From the NCBI RefSeq assembly GCF_900536025.1, contig NZ_UNOZ01000036.1:1-34370 (forward strand): DNA of 34,370 nucleotides, read 5' to 3'. Origin of the DNA: Pseudomonas reidholzensis (GTDB taxonomy: Bacteria > Pseudomonadota > Gammaproteobacteria > Pseudomonadales > Pseudomonadaceae). The translations under genes and the position numbers were made by a program. Shown one piece after another: positions 22,694 to 30,170 of this stretch (within the stretch, counting starts at the first letter, position 1; the number at the start of each line of letters is the position of its first letter). The notes under the pieces are model-generated. The model worked only from the letters and a program-made list of their open reading frames with translations. It was not told the origin of the DNA and did not search any database.

Positions 22694-23410
22694 ATGCCAG
22701 CAGTGAGCAGTATCAGCCAGATCGCCGGCCTGATGGCCGACCCCAAGCGCAGTGCCATGTTGTGGGCGCTGATCGACGGCACGCCGCGCCCCGCCGATGA
22801 ACTGGCGGTGATGACCGGGGTGAGCTCGTCGTCGGCCTGCGCGCATCTTTCCCTGTTGTCGTCAGCCGGCCTGTTAAGGCTCGAGGCGCGGGGGCGCAAA
22901 CGTTATTTCCGCCTGGCCACCCCCGAGGTGGGCGCGGCGGTGGAGGCGCTGGCCAGCTTGCGCCTGAATGACATTCGCCAGTCCGTCCCGCAGGTAAAAC
23001 CGTTGCAGGTGCCGCTGTCGATGCGCCGGGCTCGGCGTTGCGGGGATCATCTGGGCGGTGAACTGGCGGCCGAACTGCACCAGCGGTTGATCGCAGCCGG
23101 GTGGCTGGAGGGTCATGACCGGCAGTTGCGGGTCAGCCAGGAAGGCCGCGCACAGCTCGCGGCCATCGGCGTCTATGTCGAAGCGTTTGCGCAGTGTCAG
23201 CAGAGCAAGTGCGTCATCTGTCACTGTAACGGCTGGAGCGACCAGGGCCCCCACCTGGGCGGTAGCCTGGGGCAGGCGCTGCTTACGCTGTTCCTGCAGT
23301 CGGGTTGGCTGCAGGAGCAGGAGGGTTCGCGGGCGCTGCAGATTTCGCCGGTGGGGATCCAGCAGATCAACCGTATCGCCCGCGCTGAACCGGCGTTGCA
23401 GGTCGGTTAG
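22694..23410 (+). CDS. ArsR-family winged-helix transcriptional regulator
   Basis: Regulator of 238 aa. The first 90 residues are an ArsR-type winged helix (ISQIAGLMADPKRSAMLWAL... SSSACAHLSLLSSAGLLRLEARGRKRYFRLA). The C-terminal part (about 110-238) matches the extended ArsR subfamily that ends in a W..PHL.G..G..L block (GWSDQGPHLGGSLGQALL). This copy has a cluster of cysteines just before it: Cys168, 173, 176 and 178 (SKCVICHCNG), which could bind metal or sense redox. GGGAG lies about 10 bp before the ATG. The target gene is not evident; neighbours are a transporter and purine deaminases. Confidence 0.85.
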   Translation: MPAVSSISQIAGLMADPKRSAMLWALIDGTPRPADELAVMTGVSSSSACAHLSLLSSAGLLRLEARGRKRYFRLATPEVGAAVEALASLRLNDIRQSVPQVKPLQVPLSMRRARRCGDHLGGELAAELHQRLIAAGWLEGHDRQLRVSQEGRAQLAAIGVYVEAFAQCQQSKCVICHCNGWSDQGPHLGGSLGQALLTLFLQSGWLQEQEGSRALQISPVGIQQINRIARAEPALQVG

Positions 23411-23439
23411 CCTGGCTGCAACGCGGTGCGCTGAAAGCC

Positions 23440-24387
23440 TCAGACCAGGCGTGCATCCAGGCTGTTCTGCGCCAGGCGACGGGCCTGGTCCTGGGTCATG
23501 CCGAGGTGGGTGTGCAGGGCGTGGAAGTTTTCAGTGACATAGCCACCGAAGTAGGCCGGGTCGTCCGAGTTGACCGTCACCTTCACCCCGCGTTCGAGCA
23601 TCTCGAGAATGTTGTGCTGGCTCATGTGATCGAACACACAGAGCTTGGTGTTGGACAGCGGGCAGACCGTCAGCGGGATCTGCTCGTCGATGATGCGTTG
23701 CATCAGCCGCTCATCCTCGATGGCCCGTACGCCGTGGTCGATACGCTTGATCTTGAGCAGGTCGAGGGCTTCCCAGATGTATTCGGGCGGGCCTTCTTCA
23801 CCCGCGTGGGCAACGGCCGCAAAGCCTTCGCTGCGGGCGCGGTCGAAGACGCGCTGGAACTTGCTCGGCGGGTGACCTTTTTCGGAGCTGTCGAGGCCGA
23901 CGGCAATGAACGCATCGCGAAACGGCAGGGCCTGGTCGAGGGTCTTCTGCGCCTCTTCTTCACTCAGGTGACGCAGGAAGCTGAGGATCAGCCCGCTGCT
24001 GATGCCCAGTTGCTCGCGGCCGTCCTTGAGCGCCTGGCTCAGGCCACCGAGCACCACCTCGAAGGGGATGCCGCGGTCGGTATGGGTTTGCGGGTCGAAG
24101 AACGGCTCGGTGTGGATGACGTTCTGCGCCTTGCAGCGTTGCAGGTAGGCCCAGGTCAGGTCGTAGAAGTCCTGCTCGGTGCGCAACACGTCGGCGCCCT
24201 GATAGTACAGGTCGAGAAACTCCTGCAGGTTGTTGAACGCGTAGGCGCCGCGCAGGGTTTCCACATCGGCCCAGGGCAGGGCGATCTTGTTGCGTTCGGC
24301 CAGGGCAAACAGCAACTCGGGCTCCAGTGAGCCTTCCAGGTGCATGTGCAGCTCCGCCTTGGGCAGGGCATTCAGCCAGTCGTACAT
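23440..24387 (-). CDS. Adenine/adenosine deaminase
   Basis: Zinc amidohydrolase-superfamily deaminase of 315 aa. Metal and catalytic motifs: HMHLEGSL (first His pair), HAGEEGPPEYIWEAL (third His and catalytic Glu), RIDHGVR (catalytic His) and NSDDPAYFGG (metal Asp). The short length and the EEGPPEYI context fit the adenine-deaminating (add/AAH-like) subgroup described in pseudomonads better than true adenosine deaminase, so it probably converts adenine to hypoxanthine for salvage. It is tail-to-tail with the ArsR-type gene and follows the 8-oxoguanine deaminase gene on the same strand. Confidence 0.92.
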   Translation of the reverse strand: MYDWLNALPKAELHMHLEGSLEPELLFALAERNKIALPWADVETLRGAYAFNNLQEFLDLYYQGADVLRTEQDFYDLTWAYLQRCKAQNVIHTEPFFDPQTHTDRGIPFEVVLGGLSQALKDGREQLGISSGLILSFLRHLSEEEAQKTLDQALPFRDAFIAVGLDSSEKGHPPSKFQRVFDRARSEGFAAVAHAGEEGPPEYIWEALDLLKIKRIDHGVRAIEDERLMQRIIDEQIPLTVCPLSNTKLCVFDHMSQHNILEMLERGVKVTVNSDDPAYFGGYVTENFHALHTHLGMTQDQARRLAQNSLDARLV

Positions 24388-24427
24388 GTGTCTAATCTCG
24401 ATCAGGAACGGTTGCCGTCATTCTACA

Positions 24428-24460
24428 GGGCCAGGCCGGTCAATGCGCCCGGTCTGGCCC
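24428..24460 (-). terminator. GC hairpin between the two deaminase genes
   Basis: GGGCCAGGCCGG (24428-24439) and CCGGTCTGGCCC (24449-24460) pair with one mismatch around a 9-nt loop, just past the stop of the 8-oxoguanine deaminase gene on the minus strand. No U tract follows, so termination would be incomplete. Confidence 0.5.
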
Positions 24461-24467
24461 GGTGATA

Positions 24468-25823
24468 TCAACCGGCGATCAGTTGCGCCGCGGCCTGACG
24501 GTGATTGGCGATCAGACCCTGCACGTCCAGCCCTTCGATCTGGCCATCGATGACCCGCCAGCGGCCGCCGACCATGACCCGATCGGCGCGGTCGGCGCCG
24601 CACAGCAGCAGCGCTGACAGCGGATCGTGGCTGCCGGAGAAGCGCAGTTCATCGAGCTTGAACAGCGCCAGGTCGGCTTGTTTGCCGACTGCCAGCTGGC
24701 CAATGTCGCTGCGCCCGAGCAGGCGCGCCGAACCGCGCGTGGCCCAACCCAGGGCGCGTTCCGGGGTGATCTGCTCGGCGCCGTAGCGCAGGCGCTGCAG
24801 GTACAGGGCCTGGCGCGCTTCGAGGATCATGTTCGAAGCATCGTTGGAGGCCGAGCCATCGACGCCCAGGCCCACCGTTGCGCCGGCGTTTTCCAGGTCG
24901 ACGGTCGGGCAAATGCCCGAGGCGAGGCGCATGTTGGAACTGGGGCAATGGCAGATGCCGGTGCCGGCGGCGCCGAGCCGGGCGATTTCGTCGGGGTTGA
25001 AGTGGATACCGTGCGCCAGCCACGTGCGCGGCCCCAGCCAGCCTACGCTGTCCAGGTAATCGACCGTGCGCAGGCCGAAGCGCTGCAGGCAGAAGTCTTC
25101 TTCGTCGAGGGTTTCGGCCAGGTGCGTGTGCAGGCGCACATCGAGCTCATTGGCCAGGTCGGCGCTGGCGCGCATGATCTCGGGCGTGACTGAAAACGGT
25201 GAGCAGGGTGCCAGGGCGATCTGGATCTGCGCGCCGTCGCCGCGTTCGTGGTAGCTGTGGATAAGTCGCTGGCTGTCGGCCAGGATCACTTCACCCTGCT
25301 GCACCGTCTGCTGCGGCGGCAGGCCGCCGTCGTCTTCACCCAGGCTCATCGAGCCGCGGGTGAGCATCGCGCGCATGCCCAGCGTGCGCACGGCTTCGAC
25401 TTGCACGTCGATGGCGTTGTCCAGGCCCTGCGGGAACAGGTAATGATGGTCGGCGGCGGTGGTGCAGCCCGACAGCAGCAGCTCGGCCAAGGCCACTTGG
25501 CTGGCCAGCTCGAGCTTGGCCGGGGTCAGGCGCGCCCATACCGGGTAGAGGGTTTTCAACCAGGGAAACAGCGGCTGGTTGACCACCGGCGCCCAGGCGC
25601 GGGTGAGGGTCTGGTAGAAGTGGTGATGGGTGTTGATCAGGCCGGGCAGGACGACGTGCTCACGGGCATCGAAGACCTGATCGCACGGTGTGCTGGGGCT
25701 TTCGCCAAGGGCCAGGAGTTGGCTGATGCGGCCGTCTTCGATCACCAGGCCGCCGCGCGCGTCGGCATCGTTGGCAGTGAAGATGGCAAGGGGGGATTTC
25801 AACCAGGTACGGGTCGCAGGCAT
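24468..25823 (-). CDS. 8-oxoguanine deaminase (amidohydrolase, guanine-deaminase-like)
   Basis: Cytoplasmic metal-dependent amidohydrolase of 451 aa. Motifs in order: LPGLINTHHHFYQTLTRA (HxH metal pair), LHTHLAETLDEEDF (metal His and catalytic Glu), WLAHGIHF (metal or catalytic His) and GLGVDGSASNDASNM (metal Asp). The HHHFYQ..TR and VDGSASND blocks are those of the group shown in Pseudomonas to turn 8-oxoguanine into urate (it can act on guanine more weakly). It would remove oxidised guanine base. The gene runs before the adenine deaminase gene, and together they form a purine-base deamination pair. Confidence 0.9.
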   Translation of the reverse strand: MPATRTWLKSPLAIFTANDADARGGLVIEDGRISQLLALGESPSTPCDQVFDAREHVVLPGLINTHHHFYQTLTRAWAPVVNQPLFPWLKTLYPVWARLTPAKLELASQVALAELLLSGCTTAADHHYLFPQGLDNAIDVQVEAVRTLGMRAMLTRGSMSLGEDDGGLPPQQTVQQGEVILADSQRLIHSYHERGDGAQIQIALAPCSPFSVTPEIMRASADLANELDVRLHTHLAETLDEEDFCLQRFGLRTVDYLDSVGWLGPRTWLAHGIHFNPDEIARLGAAGTGICHCPSSNMRLASGICPTVDLENAGATVGLGVDGSASNDASNMILEARQALYLQRLRYGAEQITPERALGWATRGSARLLGRSDIGQLAVGKQADLALFKLDELRFSGSHDPLSALLLCGADRADRVMVGGRWRVIDGQIEGLDVQGLIANHRQAAAQLIAG

Positions 25824-25900
25824 GGTGCCGGCTCCTCTGAAAGTGGGTTCAGGTAAGCCAGCTCAGTTTTGCCCTGTCTGCTGATCCAGGTTCGCCGCGA

Positions 25901-25930
25901 GGGCGAGGCATCGAGTCTACTGCCTCGCCC
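25901..25930. terminator. Hairpin downstream of the SDR gene
   Basis: GGGCGAGGCA (25901-25910) and TGCCTCGCCC (25921-25930) form a perfect 10-bp stem with a 10-nt loop, 13 bp past the SDR stop on the minus strand. No U tract is seen on either strand. Confidence 0.55.
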
Positions 25931-25943
25931 CGCAGCTTTCAAT

Positions 25944-26630
25944 TCACCAGGTCAGCGTTTCGCCCTTGTAGTTGATGAAGCGCAGGCCGCCCTTGCCGGC
26001 CTGAGCCTTGATCTGCTCGAGCATGCCGCGGGTGCTGGTGAGCACATCGATTTCGGCGTTTTCGCCGCCCATGGCGGTCTTTACCCAACCCGGGTGCATG
26101 GCCAGCACGCTGAGGTCGGGGCGCTGCAGGTCGACCACGAAGCTGTTGATCATCGAGTTCAGCGCTGCCTTGCTGGCCTTGTACAGCGGGATCTCTGCAC
26201 CATCAGGGATGGTCACGCTGCCCAGGATCGAGCTCATGAAGGCCAGCACGCCGCTGCCTTCGCGCAATTGCCCCGCGAGGCGTCGGGCCACCCGGATCGG
26301 CGCCACGGCGTTGGTCATGAACAGCTCGCCGATGTCCTGAGTGGCTACCCCTTCCAGGTCCTGCGGCAGTGGGCCCATGACGCCCGCGTTGACGAACAGC
26401 AGGTCGAGCACCTGGCCGTTCAGGCGTTGCTGCAAGGCATCGAGTTGTTGGGTGTCGTTCATTTCCAGTGTTTCGACCTGTACTCCATCGAGCTTGCCCA
26501 ACTCACCAGGCGCCTGGGCGTTGCGCACCGTGGCGATGATCCTCCAGCCATCTTCATGCAGGCGCTGCACCAGGCCAAGGCCGAGGCCGCGCGAGGCACC
26601 AATGATCAGAGCAGTCTTGTCGGTGGTCAT
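25944..26630 (-). CDS. Short-chain dehydrogenase/reductase
   Basis: SDR-family NAD(P)-dependent oxidoreductase of 228 aa, of the C-factor/sniffer-like type. The Rossmann motif is GASRGLGLG at residues 11-19, LLFVNAGVMG marks the NAG motif, and the catalytic residues are Ser in FMSSILGS and Tyr/Lys in YKASK. Substrate unknown. Its start overlaps the stop of the MerR regulator gene by 4 bp (ATGA), so the two are one operon and the regulator probably controls it. Confidence 0.9.
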   Translation of the reverse strand: MTTDKTALIIGASRGLGLGLVQRLHEDGWRIIATVRNAQAPGELGKLDGVQVETLEMNDTQQLDALQQRLNGQVLDLLFVNAGVMGPLPQDLEGVATQDIGELFMTNAVAPIRVARRLAGQLREGSGVLAFMSSILGSVTIPDGAEIPLYKASKAALNSMINSFVVDLQRPDLSVLAMHPGWVKTAMGGENAEIDVLTSTRGMLEQIKAQAGKGGLRFINYKGETLTW

Positions 26631-27004
26631 TTCGATACTCCTTGCAGTGTGGGGGAGGGGCGTAGGGGGCAGGCCAGTGAAAGCCGCTCGCGGAGTTCGC
26701 CGCGCAACTGCTGCAACTCATCCAGGCGTTGTTCGACCAGCGCCAGTTTGTCGTGCAGCAGCGCCACTACGGCCTGGTCGGGGTCGGCGGCCTGCCATAG
26801 CTGTTCGACGTTGCTGCCGATTTCGCCAAGGCTGAAGCCCAGCCGTTGAGCGGTGCGGATGAACATCACCAGTTGCACCGTATCGCCGGGATAGTGGCGA
26901 TAGCCGTTGGCGCTGCGCTGGGCGCGGATCAGCCCGCGCTGTTCATAAAAGCGCAAGGTATCGCGGCTTACAGCACAGGCTTGGGCGAGTTCGCCGATGC
27001 GCAT
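26627..27004 (-). CDS. MerR-family transcriptional regulator
   Basis: Regulator of 125 aa with a typical MerR N-terminus (MRIGELAQACAVSRDTLRFYEQRGLI... RSANGYRHYP) and a dimerisation helix (LLHDKLALVEQRLDELQQLR). The C-terminal tail is short, with one Cys, so it lacks a typical metal-binding loop; it may respond to an organic or redox signal. Start 27004 is fixed by the family N-terminus and AAGGAAA. It is co-transcribed with the SDR gene and divergent from the membrane protein; the shared dyad is at 27030-27060. Confidence 0.9.
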   Translation of the reverse strand: MRIGELAQACAVSRDTLRFYEQRGLIRAQRSANGYRHYPGDTVQLVMFIRTAQRLGFSLGEIGSNVEQLWQAADPDQAVVALLHDKLALVEQRLDELQQLRGELRERLSLACPLRPSPTLQGVSK

Positions 27005-27029
27005 CGGACTTTCCTTACAGAACACGGGC

Positions 27030-27060
27030 TTGACCTTGGAGCATACTCCAGGCTTTAGCC
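27030..27060 (+). promoter_or_regulatory. MerR-type promoter/operator
   Basis: TTGACC (27030-27035), 19-bp spacer and TTAGCC (27055-27060) read toward the membrane-protein gene. The spacer carries the dyad CCTTGGAG-CAT-ACTCCAGG. The overlong spacer with a central dyad is the MerR pattern. The nearby MerR protein is the natural candidate to bind it; the divergent MerR-SDR operon starts 26 bp away, so it may be controlled from the same site. Confidence 0.75.
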
Positions 27061-27093
27061 TGGCGACTCGATTGAATTGCCAGGAGCAGCAAC

Positions 27094-27552
27094 ATGTGGA
27101 GTACAGGCGGGTATCGCAAGCTGGTTCGCGCAAGCGGCGTCTATGACCTGTTGATAACGGTCGCTTTCGCCACGCCGTGGAGTTTTGCCCTGTTGCATGG
27201 CCTGCTCGCGGGGTTGCATCAGCAGTGGGCGCTGGGCGGCGAGATCTCCGCTTTTGGCCCTGTGCAGATGATGATGGCCAACCTGATGGGCTCGATCGTC
27301 TGCGTGTGGGCATGGCTGCGCATCCGTGACCCCCAGCAGCGCTTCGGCCGCTACGATGCCGCCGGGCGCATCCTGTTTGCCAGCTGGCAGGGCTATGCGC
27401 TGTGGCATGGCGCCACGCAACTGGTCTGGGTCGTGCTGGTGATGGAGGTGCTGTGGGCGGTGGTGCAATTGTGGCCGGTCAAGGCGGCGGAGTTGGCTGA
27501 TCAAAAAATGATCACTTCGGCCGAAGGCTTGCGGCCTCAGCTTCAGCCATGA
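27094..27552 (+). CDS. Four-helix integral membrane protein of unknown function
   Basis: Protein of 152 aa with about four hydrophobic segments (around 12-38, 58-75, 91-105 and 108-128) and a polar C-terminus. I do not recognise the family. CAGGAGCAGC is a good ribosome-binding site. A MerR-type promoter lies 34 bp upstream. Because it diverges from a MerR/SDR operon over that promoter, it probably belongs to the same stress or solute response. Confidence 0.8.
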   Translation: MWSTGGYRKLVRASGVYDLLITVAFATPWSFALLHGLLAGLHQQWALGGEISAFGPVQMMMANLMGSIVCVWAWLRIRDPQQRFGRYDAAGRILFASWQGYALWHGATQLVWVVLVMEVLWAVVQLWPVKAAELADQKMITSAEGLRPQLQP

Positions 27553-27804
27553 CAGCGCACGGGTTATCCACAAGCTCGTCCACAGTATCTGTGTGCAAGC
27601 GTACAACCGCGTGTTTGACCGCCGTCGGTGCCTTGCAGCCCTGCAGATTGGGGATAACTTACTGAAATTGGGTCATTTCCACAGCCGTCATGAAAATGTG
27701 ATCAAAATATGCTCAATCCGCTCTGGGCCTTGATATTCGTGGGCTGCACGAGAGTGCCCCAAGCTTATCCACAGGCAGGCCCACAGTAGTTGTGGGCAAA
27801 GGGG
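27553..27804. other. Intergenic region with DnaA-box-like sequences
   Basis: No gene is seen in this 252-bp stretch. TTATCCACA, the perfect DnaA-box consensus, occurs at 27564-27572 and 27765-27773. TTATCCCCA (one mismatch, minus strand) lies at 27649-27657, and ATTTCCACA and TCGTCCACA are further near matches. It also holds a GCCCACA/TGTGGGC hairpin (27779-27797). Confidence 0.6.
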
Positions 27805-28389
27805 TCAGAGCGCTTCGAGGAGGATTCTGCCGCGGCTGAGGTCGGCCAACTGCCGTTGCAGGGGCTCCAGGTGGGCGGCGCCCAGCGCCAACTGGAGGTC
27901 GACGCCGTTGGCGGTGAACTGCTCGTCGAGCACCAGACCGTCGACCTCGGCCAGGCGCAACTTGAGCAAGGCCAGTTCACTGAAGGTACAGCTGCAGCGG
28001 TACTCGCTGCGCTGCACCAGCAAACGCTTGGGCGCCTGCTGCAGGCATTTGTTGGCGCCGCCTCCATAGGCCCTGGCCAAGCCGCCGGTGCCCAGCTGGA
28101 TGCCGCCGTACCAACGGATCACCAACACCACCACCTGGTCGCAATCCTGCGCCTCGATCGCGGCCAGGATCGGCCGGCCGGCGGTGCCGCCGGGTTCGCC
28201 GTCGTCGTTGCTGCGGTACTGGCCGCCGAGCTTCCACGCCCAGCAATTGTGAGTGGCGGCCAGGTCACTGTGGCGCTCGATGAAGCTCATCGCCTCGGCG
28301 GCGCTGCTGATCGGGCCGGCGAGGGTGATGAAGCGGCTCTTGCGGATCTCCTCGCGAAATTCGCAGAGGTCGAGCAGGGTAGATGGCAT
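27805..28389 (-). CDS. IMPACT/YigZ family protein
   Basis: Protein of 194 aa of the YigZ/IMPACT family (UPF0029). The conserved core is seen in SRFITLAGPISSAAEAMSFI, the DDGEPGGTAGRPIL signature and VIRWYGGIQLGTGGLARAYG, followed by a smaller C-terminal domain. The family is linked to translation or amino-acid stress in eukaryotes (GCN2 modulation), but the bacterial role is unclear. It is downstream of the RutR-like gene on the same strand by 9 bp, so it may be co-transcribed. Confidence 0.9.
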   Translation of the reverse strand: MPSTLLDLCEFREEIRKSRFITLAGPISSAAEAMSFIERHSDLAATHNCWAWKLGGQYRSNDDGEPGGTAGRPILAAIEAQDCDQVVVLVIRWYGGIQLGTGGLARAYGGGANKCLQQAPKRLLVQRSEYRCSCTFSELALLKLRLAEVDGLVLDEQFTANGVDLQLALGAAHLEPLQRQLADLSRGRILLEAL

Positions 28390-28398
28390 AGGTCCGGG

Positions 28399-29061
28399 TC
28401 AGGCGGGCGGAGTGATGCCGCAGCCTTTGAGAATGATGTGGATAAGGTTGCTGCTGGCGTCTTCCATGTCTTGCTTGGTCAGGCGGCTGCGGCCGGTGAC
28501 CTGGCAGATCTGGGTGGAGAAGTCGGCATAGTGCTGCGTGCTGCCCCACAGCAGGAAGATCAGGTGCACGGGGTCGACCGGGTCCATCTTGCCGGCGGCG
28601 ATCCAGGCCTGGAACACCGCGGCACGGCCGCGGAACCATTCGCGGTAGTCGGCACTGAAATACTCGCTCAGGCACTGGCCGCCGCTGATCACTTCCATCG
28701 CGAAGATCCGCGACGCCTGCGGGTTGCGCCGGGAGAACTCCATCTTGGTGCGGATGTACTGGCTGAGCGCCGGCCCCGGCTCGTCGTCGACGCTGAGGGC
28801 GTTGAAGGTGCTGTCCCAGAGCTCGATGATATTGCTCAGCACGGCGATGTACAGGCCGAGCTTGTTGGTGAAGTAATAGTGCAGGTTGGCCTTGGGCAAC
28901 CCGGCCTTTAGGGCGATGGTGTTCATGCTGGTGCCCTTGAAGCCGTGGCGGGCGAACTCGTCCTCGGCGGCCTGGATAATGGCCTGTTCGTTCTTCTGGC
29001 GGATGCGGCCAGCGGGCTTGCCTGAGGCGGAGAGGCGATGCGCAGGGACTTCTAGGGTCAT
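28399..29061 (-). CDS. RutR-like TetR-family regulator
   Basis: Regulator of 220 aa. The TetR helix-turn-helix is in AAEDEFARHGFKGTSMNTIALKAGLPKANLHYYF. The C-terminal domain matches E. coli RutR closely in blocks such as LYIAVLSNIIELW, YIRTKMEFSRRNPQASRIFAMEVISGG and DPVHLIFLLWGSTQHYADFS. RutR senses uracil or thymine and controls pyrimidine degradation. The beta-alanine genes nearby handle a downstream product of that pathway, which supports the assignment but does not prove the effector. Start 29061 (MTLEV) is chosen; an earlier ATG at 29088 is possible. Confidence 0.88.
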   Translation of the reverse strand: MTLEVPAHRLSASGKPAGRIRQKNEQAIIQAAEDEFARHGFKGTSMNTIALKAGLPKANLHYYFTNKLGLYIAVLSNIIELWDSTFNALSVDDEPGPALSQYIRTKMEFSRRNPQASRIFAMEVISGGQCLSEYFSADYREWFRGRAAVFQAWIAAGKMDPVDPVHLIFLLWGSTQHYADFSTQICQVTGRSRLTKQDMEDASSNLIHIILKGCGITPPA

Positions 29062-29133
29062 GGACGATTCCGGACGGGTCTGAGGCAACGGATTGTCGGA
29101 CAGATTACCTGCCTGTGGCGAAGTGACAAGCCT

Positions 29134-30051
29134 TTAGCGCGTTGCCGCCAGGCTTTCCAGGAAGCTTTCCAGCACCAGGTTGGGCCGCCGGCCCTTGCGC
29201 GTCACCCAACTCAGGCTCAGCTCATAGTGGCGTTGCGCCGGTTTCAGGGCACGAAGTCGGCCCTGCTGGACCCACAGGGCAGCGTAATGATCCGGCAGGT
29301 AGCCGATGTAGCGCCCGGTCAGGATGAGAAACGCCATACCCTCGCGGTCCGAGGCGCTCGCGGTGCAATGCAGGGCCTGGTAATGCGCCTGGACCTCGGC
29401 CGGCAGGCGGAAGGTCGGCGCAATCGCGTCCTGGCTGTTCAGCCGGTCATCGTCGATCTGCTGGTCGTCGGCATAGAACAGCGGATGCCCGACCGCGCAG
29501 TACAGCAGCGAACGCTCACTGTACAGCGGCTGGTATTCCAGGCCTGACAGTGGGCTGGTCTGCGGCACCACGCCGACGTGCAGGCTGCCGTCGAGCACGC
29601 CTTGTTCCACCTGGCTCGGGGCGATCATGCGGATCTGGATCCGCACGTCGGGCCCGCGGTCCTTGAGTTCGGCCAGGGCATGGGTGATGCGCATGTGCGG
29701 CAGGGTCACCAGGTTGTCGGTGAGGCCGATGTTGAGCTCGCCGCGCAAGTGCTGGTGCAGGCCGTTGACTTCGGTGCGGAAGGTTTCCAGCGCGCTGAGC
29801 AGTTGCAACGCGGAGTGGTAGACGTCGCGGCCTTCTTCGGTCAGCGAGAAGCCAGCGCGGCCCCGTTGGCACAGGCGCAAGCCCAGGCGCTGCTCAAGGT
29901 CGCTCATCTGCTGGCTGATCGCCGAGCGGCCGATGCCGAGGACGTTTTCCGCGGCAGAGAAGCCGCCGCACTCCACCACGCTGCGGTAGATCTTCAGCAG
30001 GCGGATATCAAAATCGCTGACCTGGGCGAGGGGGTCGGGGCGTCGGCTCAT
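29134..30051 (-). CDS. LysR-family transcriptional regulator
   Basis: Protein of 305 aa with an N-terminal LysR winged helix (LLKIYRSVVECGGFSAAENVLGIGRSAISQQMSDLEQRLGLRL) and a periplasmic-binding-protein-like effector domain. It is divergent from the beta-alanine:pyruvate transaminase gene with 119 bp between, the usual LysR arrangement, so it is the probable activator of the transaminase/dehydrogenase genes. The effector is likely beta-alanine or a related omega-amino acid (inference). Confidence 0.92.
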   Translation of the reverse strand: MSRRPDPLAQVSDFDIRLLKIYRSVVECGGFSAAENVLGIGRSAISQQMSDLEQRLGLRLCQRGRAGFSLTEEGRDVYHSALQLLSALETFRTEVNGLHQHLRGELNIGLTDNLVTLPHMRITHALAELKDRGPDVRIQIRMIAPSQVEQGVLDGSLHVGVVPQTSPLSGLEYQPLYSERSLLYCAVGHPLFYADDQQIDDDRLNSQDAIAPTFRLPAEVQAHYQALHCTASASDREGMAFLILTGRYIGYLPDHYAALWVQQGRLRALKPAQRHYELSLSWVTRKGRRPNLVLESFLESLAATR

Positions 30052-30052
30052 T

Positions 30053-30072
30053 AGTTTAGTCCGCTGCTAACT
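30053..30072. promoter_or_regulatory. Candidate LysR binding palindrome
   Basis: AGTTTAG (30053-30059) and CTAACT (30067-30072) form an interrupted palindrome adjacent to the LysR start codon in the divergent intergenic region, where autoregulatory LysR sites usually lie. Confidence 0.4.
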
Positions 30073-30170
30073 GAAGATTAGAAAAGTAGGCTTTTTCAGA
30101 CTTTATCGCCGTGACAATTTAGCTGCAACAACATCCATCGCTGCCTATTCGTCTTCCGAGGAACCGCCCG

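Noticed and set aside
27553..27804. Chromosomal replication origin
   Set aside because: DnaA boxes are present, but there is no dnaA, dnaN or rpmH next to it and no clear AT-rich unwinding region.
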